From NCBI GenBank assembly GCA_002737585.1, contig NSIA01000078.1:1-36000 (forward strand): a stretch of 36,000 nt of DNA, in the 5' to 3' direction. Below, piece by piece: positions 1 to 7,437 of this stretch; position 1 is the first letter of the stretch; each line of letters opens with the position of its first letter. The notes beneath the pieces are model-generated. The model did not search any database and was not told the origin of the DNA. It saw only the letters and a list, made by a program, of their open reading frames with translations. Origin of the DNA: Planctomycetaceae bacterium (lineage in GTDB: Bacteria; Planctomycetota; Phycisphaerae; Phycisphaerales; SM1A02). Made by a program: the position numbers and the translations under genes.

Positions 1-1
1 A

Positions 2-616
2 GTGGTTGTCGGCGTCGCTTGCCACTCCTGGAATCGCTTCCATGAAGCGGAAGCGCATCGCGGAGTTTCACTTGCTCTCACCACCAATGCCACCAAGGTT
101 GACGATGTCATTGATCGCCTGGCCGGCGAACAGCGCGAATTGCATCGCTATCTCAACGTCTACGACCGACTTGCCCTACCCGTGGAGCAAAGCGACATCA
201 TTGCCACCATCACCAATCTCATGCCGGACCGAACCAGCCTGTCCATGCTGCGCATGGAAGTGAAGGAAATCGCCGCCGGTAAGGGTACTGACGGGGCTAC
301 TCATGCGCCTGTCAATGCCAACCCCCCTGTGGCCGCAAGTGGCGCTGGCAATGTTCGGACCACCGCTCCTTCCCGTTGGATGGAAATCACCATCCGTGGG
401 TACGCACAGGACAATGCCGATCTCTACGAATTTGAACGCAAGCTTGCCAACACCAAGCCGTTCGCTGCAGTGACCGTTTCTGAAAACAAGCCGACCGACA
501 TTGCTCGCGGTCGCATCCAGGAGTTTGCCGTGAATTGCCGCATTGACCTTGATGTTCAGTATGTGCGCCCCGGCGGAAGCCCAGTCGCATCTGTGGCCAA
601 AGGAGGCTCAAAGTGA
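2..616 (+). CDS. PilN-like / GspL-type fimbrial assembly protein (5' end outside window)
   Basis: This is the C-terminal 204 codons of a PilN/GspL-C-like inner-membrane protein. The reading frame is open to the left edge, so the true start and most of the N-terminal membrane helix lie outside the window; the GTG at base 2 is probably not the start. After a hydrophobic remnant comes a helical region (VDDVIDRLAGEQRELHRYL), the place where PilN proteins have a short coiled coil. It is followed by a ferredoxin-like periplasmic domain with the family-typical sequence LMPDRTSLSMLRMEV and a later WMEITIRGYA strand. PilN proteins pair with PilO in the periplasm and link the cytoplasmic PilM/ATPase side to the rest of a type IV pilus or type II secretion machine. 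The stop overlaps the next gene (PilO-like) by 4 nt, so translation is probably coupled. Family recognition is by pattern and gene order. Confidence 0.75.
   Translation: MVVGVACHSWNRFHEAEAHRGVSLALTTNATKVDDVIDRLAGEQRELHRYLNVYDRLALPVEQSDIIATITNLMPDRTSLSMLRMEVKEIAAGKGTDGATHAPVNANPPVAASGAGNVRTTAPSRWMEITIRGYAQDNADLYEFERKLANTKPFAAVTVSENKPTDIARGRIQEFAVNCRIDLDVQYVRPGGSPVASVAKGGSK
601..606 (+). promoter_or_regulatory. Strong Shine-Dalgarno for the PilO-like gene
   Basis: A perfect AGGAGG lies 6 nt before a GTG codon at 613. It sits inside the 3' end of the preceding gene, whose TGA stop overlaps this GTG (GTGA). It settles the choice of the GTG as start. Confidence 0.8.
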
Positions 617-1254
617 GCACCCTGCGATTTGCCAACCTGCATATCCGTGAGCGCTTCGACCGCGAAACGGTGATTTGGGGGATTGCGCCGGCGATCGTGG
701 CCATCATGATCACTGCGCTGTTTGTGGTGCCAAATTACTCGCGCGCTCTTCGCATGCAGGACGAAGCGCAACGCCTGGAAGCGGTGAGCAGCGAGAACAT
801 CAATCAGAAGAACAATCTGCAACTCTTAGAGCGCAATGTTGCTGGCCTGCGTGATGAGTACAACCGCCGCTGCCGGCCGCTTGCCGAAGGCACGGATCGC
901 GACCACCTGCTCTCCACCATTACTCGTCCGACCGATGGAACCGTAGTGCGCGAGCAGTCCATTCGAACCAGCGCGCTGGTTCAGGTAGACGGCGTTGCCA
1001 TTGGAAGTCCCGTACTTCGCCGCGACGTCACGGTGGACATGTCGGCCTCATTCGAATCAATCTTCGGCGTGCTGGATGCAGCAGAGGGCGTGAACCAACT
1101 AGTTACCCCGCGTTCAGTGGAAATTGTGGTCATGAGTACTGCGCTCGAGCAAGCTGCCACTGGCAACTTTGTTGTGCGCGCCACCATCGTCTTTGAAGAG
1201 TGGTTTGAACAGCCACCAAGTGCCAACGCGCCCGCGCAGGAGGCTCGTCGATGA
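613..1254 (+). CDS. PilO-like / GspM-type membrane protein
   Basis: A 213-residue bitopic membrane protein. It has a short cytoplasmic N-terminus, one hydrophobic segment at about residues 21-42 (VIWGIAPAIVAIMITALFVV), and a helical stretch at about 45-85 rich in E, Q, R and N that suits the PilO coiled coil. The C-terminal alpha/beta domain (about 95-205) contains VTVDMSASFESIFGVLD, resembling the ferredoxin-like fold of PilO/GspM. PilO dimerises with PilN and forms the periplasmic alignment ring of pilus and type II secretion systems. The start is GTG with a perfect AGGAGG 6 nt upstream, and the gene overlaps its neighbours on both sides (GTGA upstream, ATGA downstream), so it is an internal operon gene. 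The assignment rests on length, topology and neighbours more than on sequence identity. Confidence 0.72.
   Translation: MSTLRFANLHIRERFDRETVIWGIAPAIVAIMITALFVVPNYSRALRMQDEAQRLEAVSSENINQKNNLQLLERNVAGLRDEYNRRCRPLAEGTDRDHLLSTITRPTDGTVVREQSIRTSALVQVDGVAIGSPVLRRDVTVDMSASFESIFGVLDAAEGVNQLVTPRSVEIVVMSTALEQAATGNFVVRATIVFEEWFEQPPSANAPAQEARR
1238..1243 (+). promoter_or_regulatory. Strong Shine-Dalgarno for the GspC/PilP-like gene
   Basis: A second perfect AGGAGG, 7 nt before the ATG at 1251, lies inside the end of the PilO-like gene. Together with the ATGA overlap it fixes the next start. Confidence 0.8.
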
Positions 1255-1814
1255 GTGCTCCACTGGCAGTCCGTTGGCATGAACTGTGCAACCGCTTGGG
1301 CGTCCAGCCGAAGCAGTTTGGCTTCTTGCTGGCTGCCACTGCACTCACTGTTGCAGCACTGGGCGCGAAGGCCATGTTCAAGCCAGCCCGAGCCAGCGCT
1401 GCGGCAGCAGTTCGTGTGGATTCCAACGCCAGTAGCGCTCCGGCGCCCGTGCTTGCCGCACGACAGCGCGTGGAGCTTGTGCTGGAGTCACGCCCCGTCC
1501 GCGATCCGTTTCGGCCATTCTTTATCAACCCGGACGCAGTCCCAGGTGCAGCACCCAGCGCTGGCGTAGCAACCGGGGCACCCGCCCCAGCCGGTCTCCA
1601 CCTTCGGGCAATAATCGCCGGTGAATTTGCAGTAATCGGGGAGGAAACCGTTGCTGTTGGCGACGAAGTAACTGACAGTGAAGGGCATCACTTCATCGTC
1701 GAAGAGATCCAGGAGCGCCGTGTGGTTCTCCGTGAAGGCGGAAGGCGAGCAGAACTTGGCTACGCGTCTACTGGGCGCGCTTCGGATAAGTCCACGAAGG
1801 GAACACGGAAGTGA
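1251..1814 (+). CDS. GspC/PilP-like periplasmic clamp protein
   Basis: A 187-residue protein with a cytoplasmic N-terminus, one membrane helix at about residues 23-43 (GFLLAATALTVAALGAKAMF), an Ala-rich linker, and a small C-terminal beta domain at about 120-180. That domain reads LHLRAIIAGEFAVIGEETVAVGDEV followed by GHHFIVEEIQERRVVLREGG. This is the layout of the HR domain of GspC and of PilP: a short beta-barrel with a 'value-then-GD-V-x-G...V..I....V.L' rhythm. Just before it is RDPFRPFF, a motif common in PilP-type proteins. Such proteins connect the inner-membrane PilN/PilO platform to the outer-membrane secretin. The gene overlaps PilO-like upstream and the ATPase downstream (GTGA). 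Sequence alone does not decide between a GspC and a PilP role. Confidence 0.65.
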   Translation: MSAPLAVRWHELCNRLGVQPKQFGFLLAATALTVAALGAKAMFKPARASAAAAVRVDSNASSAPAPVLAARQRVELVLESRPVRDPFRPFFINPDAVPGAAPSAGVATGAPAPAGLHLRAIIAGEFAVIGEETVAVGDEVTDSEGHHFIVEEIQERRVVLREGGRRAELGYASTGRASDKSTKGTRK

Positions 1815-3601
1815 ATCACGGAGGCGATCATGGCGGACACGGAATGCAGCGCGACCAGGCGCTCAGTCGTCCGCACAACATTGAACTCGCCACGCTTCCC
1901 CCGCTCGGGCAGATTTTAATTGAAGACGGAACGCTCACCACCGATCAACTTCGCCAGGCCCTCGCGGCGCAGGTCCGAGGCGGACAGCGTCTGCTCTTGG
2001 GTGAAGTCCTGATTCAAATGGGCTTGGTCGACAAGACCGTTCTGCTGCAGGCCGTTGCCAAGAATCGCGGCGTTGAGTTTGTCATGGAACCAGCAGCACT
2101 ATTTGAGGAAGGCGCCATGGCGCTGATCCCAGAGAATTTGCGCAAGGAGCACCGCGTCTGCGCGCTGTTTCTTGCTGGAAACGAGCTGGTAGTTGCGACT
2201 GCTGATCCACAGAACTACTTTGTTGAAGAACTCATTGCCCGCGAAACTGGATTCAAAGTCCGGTTTGTTGCGTCTCCTGATGAGAGCATTGATGCGCTGC
2301 TCAGTGATCCAACCCGCGCTGCCGAGAATGTCAACAAGCAAGCCGAGGAATTGGTTGCTGATCTCTTCGATGGCACCGACGAGGCTGACTATCAGCTACA
2401 AGAGAAGCGCGTCGAGGAGATGATGGGCTTCGACGCCACTGATGATGTCGGCCCAGTGGTGAAACTGGTGAACTTCATGATCTGCAGTGCCGCCGCCGAG
2501 GGCGCCAGCGATATCCACATTGAACCTGACGAAGGCCACCTGCGGGTTCGCTACCGCATCGACGGCGTTCTGTTTCACAAGTTGAGCCCGCCGTACCGTA
2601 TGCACGCTGCCATTTCCAGCCGCGTGAAGATCATGGCGCACATGGATATCTCCGAGCGCCGCGTGCCCCAGGACGGCGAGATTTCTGTCCGCGTCAAGGG
2701 ACGCGCCATCGACCTACGCGTCAGCACCCTACCTGGAAAGTTCGGCGAAAAGATCGTGATGCGAATCATTGATGTTTCGACCGCCAAGCTGGGATTGGAG
2801 AAGCTGGGCTTCCGACCAAAGATGCTGGAAACTTTCCAGAACGTGATCGATCAGCCCTACGGAATTGTCTTGGTGACTGGACCGACTGGATCGGGTAAGT
2901 CCACCACGCTGTACTCGGTGCTCGGCACCTTTGACACCGTCGCTAGCAACGTTTCCACGGTTGAAGATCCGGTGGAAGCGAACTTGCAGGGTGTTCATCA
3001 GGCGCAAATCAATCCGAAGGCGGGGTTCACATTCGCCGGCGCTCTTCGCGCCCTGCTCCGCCAAGACCCTGACATCATCATGGTCGGTGAAATCCGCGAC
3101 GGCGAGACTGGGCAGATTGCGGTTCAAGCTGCGCTCACCGGTCACTTGGTGCTCAGCACGCTGCACACCAACGATGCGCCAAGTTCCATTACCCGACTCC
3201 AGAACCTTGGCGTTGAGCCGTTCTTGGTGGCAGCAAGTTTGAAGGGCGTTCTTGCGCAGCGTCTAGTACGCCGCATCTGCAGCCAGTGCAAGCAAGAATT
3301 CGAACCGGACGCGCAGCAACTCAAGTCTCTTGGCGAATACGCACCAATGTGCAGCCGCCTCTGGAAGGGCACCGGATGCCGCAAGTGCCATGACACCGGC
3401 CTCTCCGGTCGATTAGGTGTGTACGAATTGATGGTGCCAGACGAAGCGCTCATCGATGCCATCTGCGCACACGCAGAACCCGCCAAGATTCGTGAGGTTC
3501 TGAAGGCCGGCGGATTTAGCACGCTCTGGGACGACGGCGTCCAAAAGGTGCTTGAAGGAATGACCACAATTGAGGAGGTCTATGGTGCCTGCCGCCGCTG
3601 A
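1811..3601 (+). CDS. Type II secretion / type IV pilus assembly ATPase (GspE/PilB family)
   Basis: A hexameric AAA-like secretion ATPase of 596 residues that powers pseudopilus or pilus assembly from the cytoplasmic face. An N-terminal MshEN/GspE-N-like domain (about residues 28-150) contains LGQILIEDGTLT and LLLGEVLIQMGLVDK. The Walker A box GPTGSGKST is at residues 357-365, followed by the Asp box and Walker B (RQDPDIIMVGEIRDGET) and the His box (STLHTNDAP). A four-cysteine zinc site sits near 490-526 (CSQC ... CRKC), as in GspE and PilB. The GTG start overlaps the previous stop (GTGA). The first eleven residues are unusually Gly/His-rich (NHGGDHGGHG); a downstream ATG at residue 12 is an alternative start. 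The 3' end overlaps the GspF-like gene by about 20 nt. The family is secure; whether it serves secretion or a pilus is not. Confidence 0.95.
   Translation: MNHGGDHGGHGMQRDQALSRPHNIELATLPPLGQILIEDGTLTTDQLRQALAAQVRGGQRLLLGEVLIQMGLVDKTVLLQAVAKNRGVEFVMEPAALFEEGAMALIPENLRKEHRVCALFLAGNELVVATADPQNYFVEELIARETGFKVRFVASPDESIDALLSDPTRAAENVNKQAEELVADLFDGTDEADYQLQEKRVEEMMGFDATDDVGPVVKLVNFMICSAAAEGASDIHIEPDEGHLRVRYRIDGVLFHKLSPPYRMHAAISSRVKIMAHMDISERRVPQDGEISVRVKGRAIDLRVSTLPGKFGEKIVMRIIDVSTAKLGLEKLGFRPKMLETFQNVIDQPYGIVLVTGPTGSGKSTTLYSVLGTFDTVASNVSTVEDPVEANLQGVHQAQINPKAGFTFAGALRALLRQDPDIIMVGEIRDGETGQIAVQAALTGHLVLSTLHTNDAPSSITRLQNLGVEPFLVAASLKGVLAQRLVRRICSQCKQEFEPDAQQLKSLGEYAPMCSRLWKGTGCRKCHDTGLSGRLGVYELMVPDEALIDAICAHAEPAKIREVLKAGGFSTLWDDGVQKVLEGMTTIEEVYGACRR
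3572..3578 (+). promoter_or_regulatory. Shine-Dalgarno deciding the GspF-like start
   Basis: GAGGAGG lies directly before ATG (3582) and GTG (3585). The distance from AGGAGG to the GTG is 6 nt, the same as for the PilO-like gene, while the ATG is only 3 nt away. The longer TTG start at 3570 would place the ribosome site inside the gene, so it is rejected. Confidence 0.65.
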
Positions 3602-4871
3602 TAAATCTGCTGCAATTGCTGCTTCTATTCGGAAGTTCACCTACCGCGCCCGCCGCTCGGAAGGCGGTGCGTTGGTCAAAGGTGTGGTGGAAGCGCATGA
3701 TCATGAAGGGGCAGTGCGCGAACTCCGTCAGCAAGGCCTGGCAATTCTGTCGGTGGAACTGGGAGACATGGCTGCGGCAGTCGGCCAGGAATCTGATCCC
3801 GCACGCCTGCGACGTCGGCTCTCGAAAGCCATGTCCAAGGACGACGTGGTTTCATTCTGTCAGCAGCTCGCTGTGATGCTCCGCACCGGCGTTCCACTTG
3901 CAGAATCGCTGGAGACCTATGCGGACCAGGCATCAAAGAAGGATGTTGCCGAATTCGTACGACTGATTCGAACCGATGTTTGCGAAGGCGAAGACTTCAG
4001 TGCTGTCCTTGGAAAGTACCCACGGGTGTTTCCAGCGCTGCTCGTTTCGTTGATGCGCGCCGCCGAAGCATCGGGAAAGTTGGACGAAATGTTGGCACGC
4101 GTCTCCAAGGACCTCTCCAAGGCGCGTCGAACCAGTAAACAAATTAAGGGCGCGATGATGTACCCGGCCATCATGCTCATTGTGGCAGTGCTGGCAGTGG
4201 TCATCATCATGGTCTTCGTGCTTCCAAAGTTTGGACCGCTCTTTAAGGCACAAGGCGACCGTCTGCCCGCGCCAACCAAGGCGTTGGTGTGGCTCAGCAG
4301 TTTCCTGCGCACGGGATGGATGATCTATGGACCGGCGCTCGCTGCCATCGTCGGCGGCACGTGGTGGTACGCGCGCACTGAAGCGGGTCGTATCACGGTT
4401 GACACGCTTAAACTTCGGATGCCGGTCTTGGGACATATGTTCCGATGCCTGTACTTGGTGCGCTTCTCAAGCACCATGGCCACCCTGCTCTCCGCTGGCG
4501 TTTCACTCATTGACGTCGTGCGAATCTGCCGGGAAGTAACCGGCAATGTGCACTACACCAAGCTGTGGATTCTTCTTGAGGATCGCATCAGTAAGGGGCA
4601 AGAGATTGCGCCCACCTTCCGCGAATTCGATTTCGTCCCGCGAAATGTGGTGGCGATGATTGCTAGCGGAGAGAAATCTGGTCGACTCTCTGAAGTACTG
4701 GAACACGCTGCAACTGCTGCAGAGGACGACCTGGATATCGCGGTCAAATCAACCACCAGCATGGTGGAGCCGATCATGATCGTCGGCATGGGTTTGGTGG
4801 TTGGCGGAATTGCGTCCGCGATGCTGCTACCGATCTTCAATATGTCGAAAAACATGCGCCCCGGCCACTGA
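3582..4871 (+). CDS. Type II secretion / type IV pilus inner-membrane platform protein (GspF/PilC family)
   Basis: A polytopic inner-membrane protein of about 429 residues that works with the GspE/PilB ATPase. It has the duplicated T2SSF layout. The first cytoplasmic domain contains DVVSFCQQLAVMLRTGVPLAESL and the helix pair follows (MMYPAIMLIVAVLAVVIIMV). The second copy contains YLVRFSSTMATLLSAGVSLIDV and VVAMIASGEKSGRLSEVL, and the final helix is EPIMIVGMGLVVGGIASAML. An N-terminal helical domain with the typical 'G..V.G.V.A.....A...LR..GL..L' pattern (FTYRARRSEGGALVKGVVEA) precedes them. I start it at ATG 3582 (GTG 3585 equally possible) because of the adjacent GAGGAGG. It is the last gene of the visible operon; the following gene is convergent, and I see no clear intrinsic terminator in the 39 bp between them. 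Confidence 0.93.
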   Translation: MVPAAADKSAAIAASIRKFTYRARRSEGGALVKGVVEAHDHEGAVRELRQQGLAILSVELGDMAAAVGQESDPARLRRRLSKAMSKDDVVSFCQQLAVMLRTGVPLAESLETYADQASKKDVAEFVRLIRTDVCEGEDFSAVLGKYPRVFPALLVSLMRAAEASGKLDEMLARVSKDLSKARRTSKQIKGAMMYPAIMLIVAVLAVVIIMVFVLPKFGPLFKAQGDRLPAPTKALVWLSSFLRTGWMIYGPALAAIVGGTWWYARTEAGRITVDTLKLRMPVLGHMFRCLYLVRFSSTMATLLSAGVSLIDVVRICREVTGNVHYTKLWILLEDRISKGQEIAPTFREFDFVPRNVVAMIASGEKSGRLSEVLEHAATAAEDDLDIAVKSTTSMVEPIMIVGMGLVVGGIASAMLLPIFNMSKNMRPGH

Positions 4872-4910
4872 ATCGGCGCTTTCAAGGCTATCCACTCACA
4901 GCAAGCACGC

Positions 4911-6980
4911 TCAGTGCACGCGAATACGAATGCGAGTCTTCGCATCTTCCGGGAGCACCGTCAGCCGCGCCTCGCCAGTGGACTGTCGCGTTCCGTGCTC
5001 AATCAATAACGGCTTTCCGGCAGCATCACTTGCCGCCAGAACAATGTCCTTCGCTTGCCACGCCCCAGCGCTTTTCACGAATGGCAACGCTACGTACCAA
5101 GTACCGGCCGTAAACTGCTGATCATTGGGCACACTCATCCGAAGCGTTGCGCCGCGCGGCATTGCTCCAACGTCCAAAGTGAAGAGCCGCGGGAGACTCT
5201 CGACCGCTGCAGTTGGCTCCATGTTGATGGCAACGATGGGCGTGTCTGCACCCACCCATGAGGTGCGTGCGGTCTGCCACCCTTCCAAGGTCACCTCCAC
5301 AGCGTGCGGAGCATCCGTTGCCGGTATCAGGATGACCGCGGGGGTCCGACCGCGCGCAGTTCCATCGACAGTGACCGATGCGCCAAGTGGCGCGCTGATC
5401 ACTTGAAACTGCGACATGCGAACGCTGGGCGCGGGAGCGTTTGAGGATGATCCGGATGCCCCCGGCGACCCGATATCTCCGGGATTACTTGGAGGAGCAG
5501 TGTTCGCTGCGCTGTTTCCGGATGCCATGCCACTCGCCATCTCAATCCATGTGCGAGCGCGCGTCACCAAGCCGCGCACATCGATCAACCCAAACGACAC
5601 AGCGAGGGCGAGACCAACCGCGCACACCAGTAGAAATCCACCGATCCAAGCACCGCGGCGCGGCGCGCGTGCTGACCGTGACGTCTTGACATCACTTCCA
5701 TCAATGCGCACCACCCCACCAGCACCAACTGCGATACGTGGGCGCTCTGCTTCCGGCTGCAAACCAACGTGACGACTGCGGGTACTGTCGGTGGCTACTG
5801 GAGCAACAGCGGAAGCACGCGACCCATTCACCACCCAACCACGAAGGCGCAGCACCAAGGCGCGCGCGTCATCAGGGCGCTGCGATTTTTTTCGGCTCAG
5901 CCCATCCATGACAATCGCGGCCAATTGATCGTCAAGGCGCGGATTACATTCGCGAACATCCGCCGGCTCCGTCTCACACACCAGTCGCGCAGCCTCATGC
6001 ACTGGCAAGCCGCGCAAATCATGCGGCTGCACACCGGTGAGTAACTCATACAACACGGCACACAGGGCATACACATCGGTGCGCGCATCAATTCCGCGCG
6101 GGTCAGCAATGAATTGCTCTGGGCTCATGTATTGCATGGTGCCCACCAATTGCCCAGTTTCAGTGCGAATAGTGACCGCTGCATTATCAACAGCAATGGC
6201 GCGCGCCACGCCAAAGTCAATGACTTTCACACGACCATGGCGATCAACAAGAATATTCTGCGGCTTGATATCGCGATGGACATACCCCTCGTGATGCGCA
6301 AATGCAACGGCATCGCACGCTTGTAGAAACGCGTCAACCGTTTCGCGTGTTCCAAGTCGCTCACGGAATACGTAATCGGAAATGGTCTGCGATCCCTCGA
6401 CATACTCCATGACGATGTAGGGGATATCAACATCCGCATCCTGCTCTATACCCGTGCGAAACACGGTAGCAATGCCAGGATGACGCAGCTTTTCCATCAT
6501 GCGTCCTTCGCGGTCAAATCGCTTGCGGACATCTTCATCTCGATGCGTGCGCAGCAATACCTTCAGCGCCACGCGTGTTCCGGATGTCAGATCGGCACCC
6601 AGATAGACGCGCCCCATCCCGCCCGAACCAACAACGCGCTCAATCTTTACTCCGCAAAATTCCTTTCCAAGGTAAGGGTCCATAGCGCGCGCCGCATCCG
6701 TCGGGCGCGCCTCGGCAACACCATCGTGGCCGGCACTCTGCTCAGCAAGGTCTTCCTTCGCCATGGCAATGGTGGCGCCAGCATGCACACTTTCATCGGC
6801 AGCCGGCTCAACCTTGGAAGGAGTCCATGCACGCGTCGGGTCCGATGCCAACGCGTTTTCAACCGCGCGGCGCGTTTCTGGATCAAGCCGGAATCCATCC
6901 AAGAACGCACGCCGCTCTGCCGTTGGCAAGCGCCGCGCCGCCTCCGCAAGTTCCGCGATCCGGGCTCGGTCTGCGTTCAT
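4911..6980 (-). CDS. Membrane Ser/Thr protein kinase with C-terminal PEGA domain
   Basis: A 689-residue Hanks-type kinase. The kinase domain (about 112-375) has the Gly-rich loop GSGGMG at 118-123, the ATP lysine in VALK at 140, the catalytic loop HRDIKPQN at 235-242, DFG at 255-257 and SPEQF in place of APE at 286-290. All catalytic residues are present. A single membrane helix follows at about 448-470 (GAWIGGFLLVCAVGLALAV), then a Ser/Pro/Gly-rich linker. A PEGA-type extracytoplasmic domain (about 535-595) reads VISAPLGASVTVDGTARGRTP. The N-terminus is a helical segment rich in Arg/Ala/Glu, where other planctomycetal kinases have a similar short region. The target is unknown. It is convergent with the secretion operon and divergent from a small membrane protein gene. 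Confidence 0.93.
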   Translation of the reverse strand: MNADRARIAELAEAARRLPTAERRAFLDGFRLDPETRRAVENALASDPTRAWTPSKVEPAADESVHAGATIAMAKEDLAEQSAGHDGVAEARPTDAARAMDPYLGKEFCGVKIERVVGSGGMGRVYLGADLTSGTRVALKVLLRTHRDEDVRKRFDREGRMMEKLRHPGIATVFRTGIEQDADVDIPYIVMEYVEGSQTISDYVFRERLGTRETVDAFLQACDAVAFAHHEGYVHRDIKPQNILVDRHGRVKVIDFGVARAIAVDNAAVTIRTETGQLVGTMQYMSPEQFIADPRGIDARTDVYALCAVLYELLTGVQPHDLRGLPVHEAARLVCETEPADVRECNPRLDDQLAAIVMDGLSRKKSQRPDDARALVLRLRGWVVNGSRASAVAPVATDSTRSRHVGLQPEAERPRIAVGAGGVVRIDGSDVKTSRSARAPRRGAWIGGFLLVCAVGLALAVSFGLIDVRGLVTRARTWIEMASGMASGNSAANTAPPSNPGDIGSPGASGSSSNAPAPSVRMSQFQVISAPLGASVTVDGTARGRTPAVILIPATDAPHAVEVTLEGWQTARTSWVGADTPIVAINMEPTAAVESLPRLFTLDVGAMPRGATLRMSVPNDQQFTAGTWYVALPFVKSAGAWQAKDIVLAASDAAGKPLLIEHGTRQSTGEARLTVLPEDAKTRIRIRVH

Positions 6981-7076
6981 CTGTACCCAAGTGTACGGCG
7001 AAATCAGCCGTCCGCGGTGTTATTGGGACAACGTCATGCCCGAAGTCGACGTCGCCACGGAACTGTAAGGATCCAA

Positions 7077-7090
7077 CGGCATCCGTGCCG
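7077..7090 (+). promoter_or_regulatory. Small hairpin just upstream of the small membrane protein gene
   Basis: CGGCA and TGCCG pair around a TCCG loop, ending 11 nt before the ATG at 7102. The position in the presumed 5' leader suggests an effect on translation, but the stem is only 5 bp and may be chance. Confidence 0.25.
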
Positions 7091-7101
7091 AAGATAGGGG
7101 T

Positions 7102-7437
7102 ATGCCAAAGGGTGCCCTCTTCGCTGTCATGTTCGCCGCGATCTACCTGCTTCTGCGCGGAGCGGGAATCATCAACGATGGACCGTTCGTGGTGTGGTCA
7201 CAAGCCGCGCTGTTTGGGATCTTCCTGATCGGATCCGGCGTCAGCGTTCGCGCTGGCAACGCCTTGTGGGCCGCCATCTTTGCGGCACTCGCCATCGGTT
7301 GGAACCCTTGGGTGAAGCTGAGTGCCTGGCATCAGCCGCTGCCGTGGGACAAGTGGGCAACCGCCATGTCCCTTCTCTGTGGCGCCACCGCTGGTGCCTT
7401 CGTGGTCCGTTACTGGGGCCGCGGCGAGACGGCCTGA
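7102..7437 (+). CDS. Small membrane protein of unknown function, about four helices
   Basis: A 111-residue very hydrophobic protein. Membrane segments can be seen at about 4-20 (GALFAVMFAAIYLLL), 30-47 (VVWSQAALFGIFLIGSG), 51-68 (NALWAAIFAALAIGWNP) and 86-104 (ATAMSLLCGATAGAFVV). The third segment ends in N-P, followed by a loop with W-K-x-W-D before the fourth helix. This resembles small four-helix DUF families that share an 'LFNP ... W...D' pattern (DUF6804-like), but I cannot confirm the family. The gene is divergent from the kinase with 121 bp between them, and its last 28 nt overlap the convergent gene on the minus strand. A GGGG run just before the ATG may serve as ribosome site. Confidence 0.6.
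   Translation: MPKGALFAVMFAAIYLLLRGAGIINDGPFVVWSQAALFGIFLIGSGVSVRAGNALWAAIFAALAIGWNPWVKLSAWHQPLPWDKWATAMSLLCGATAGAFVVRYWGRGETA

Noticed and set aside
6480..7097. A 205-codon plus-strand frame over the kinase N-terminus
   Set aside because: Antisense to the glycine loop and catalytic lysine region of an intact kinase.
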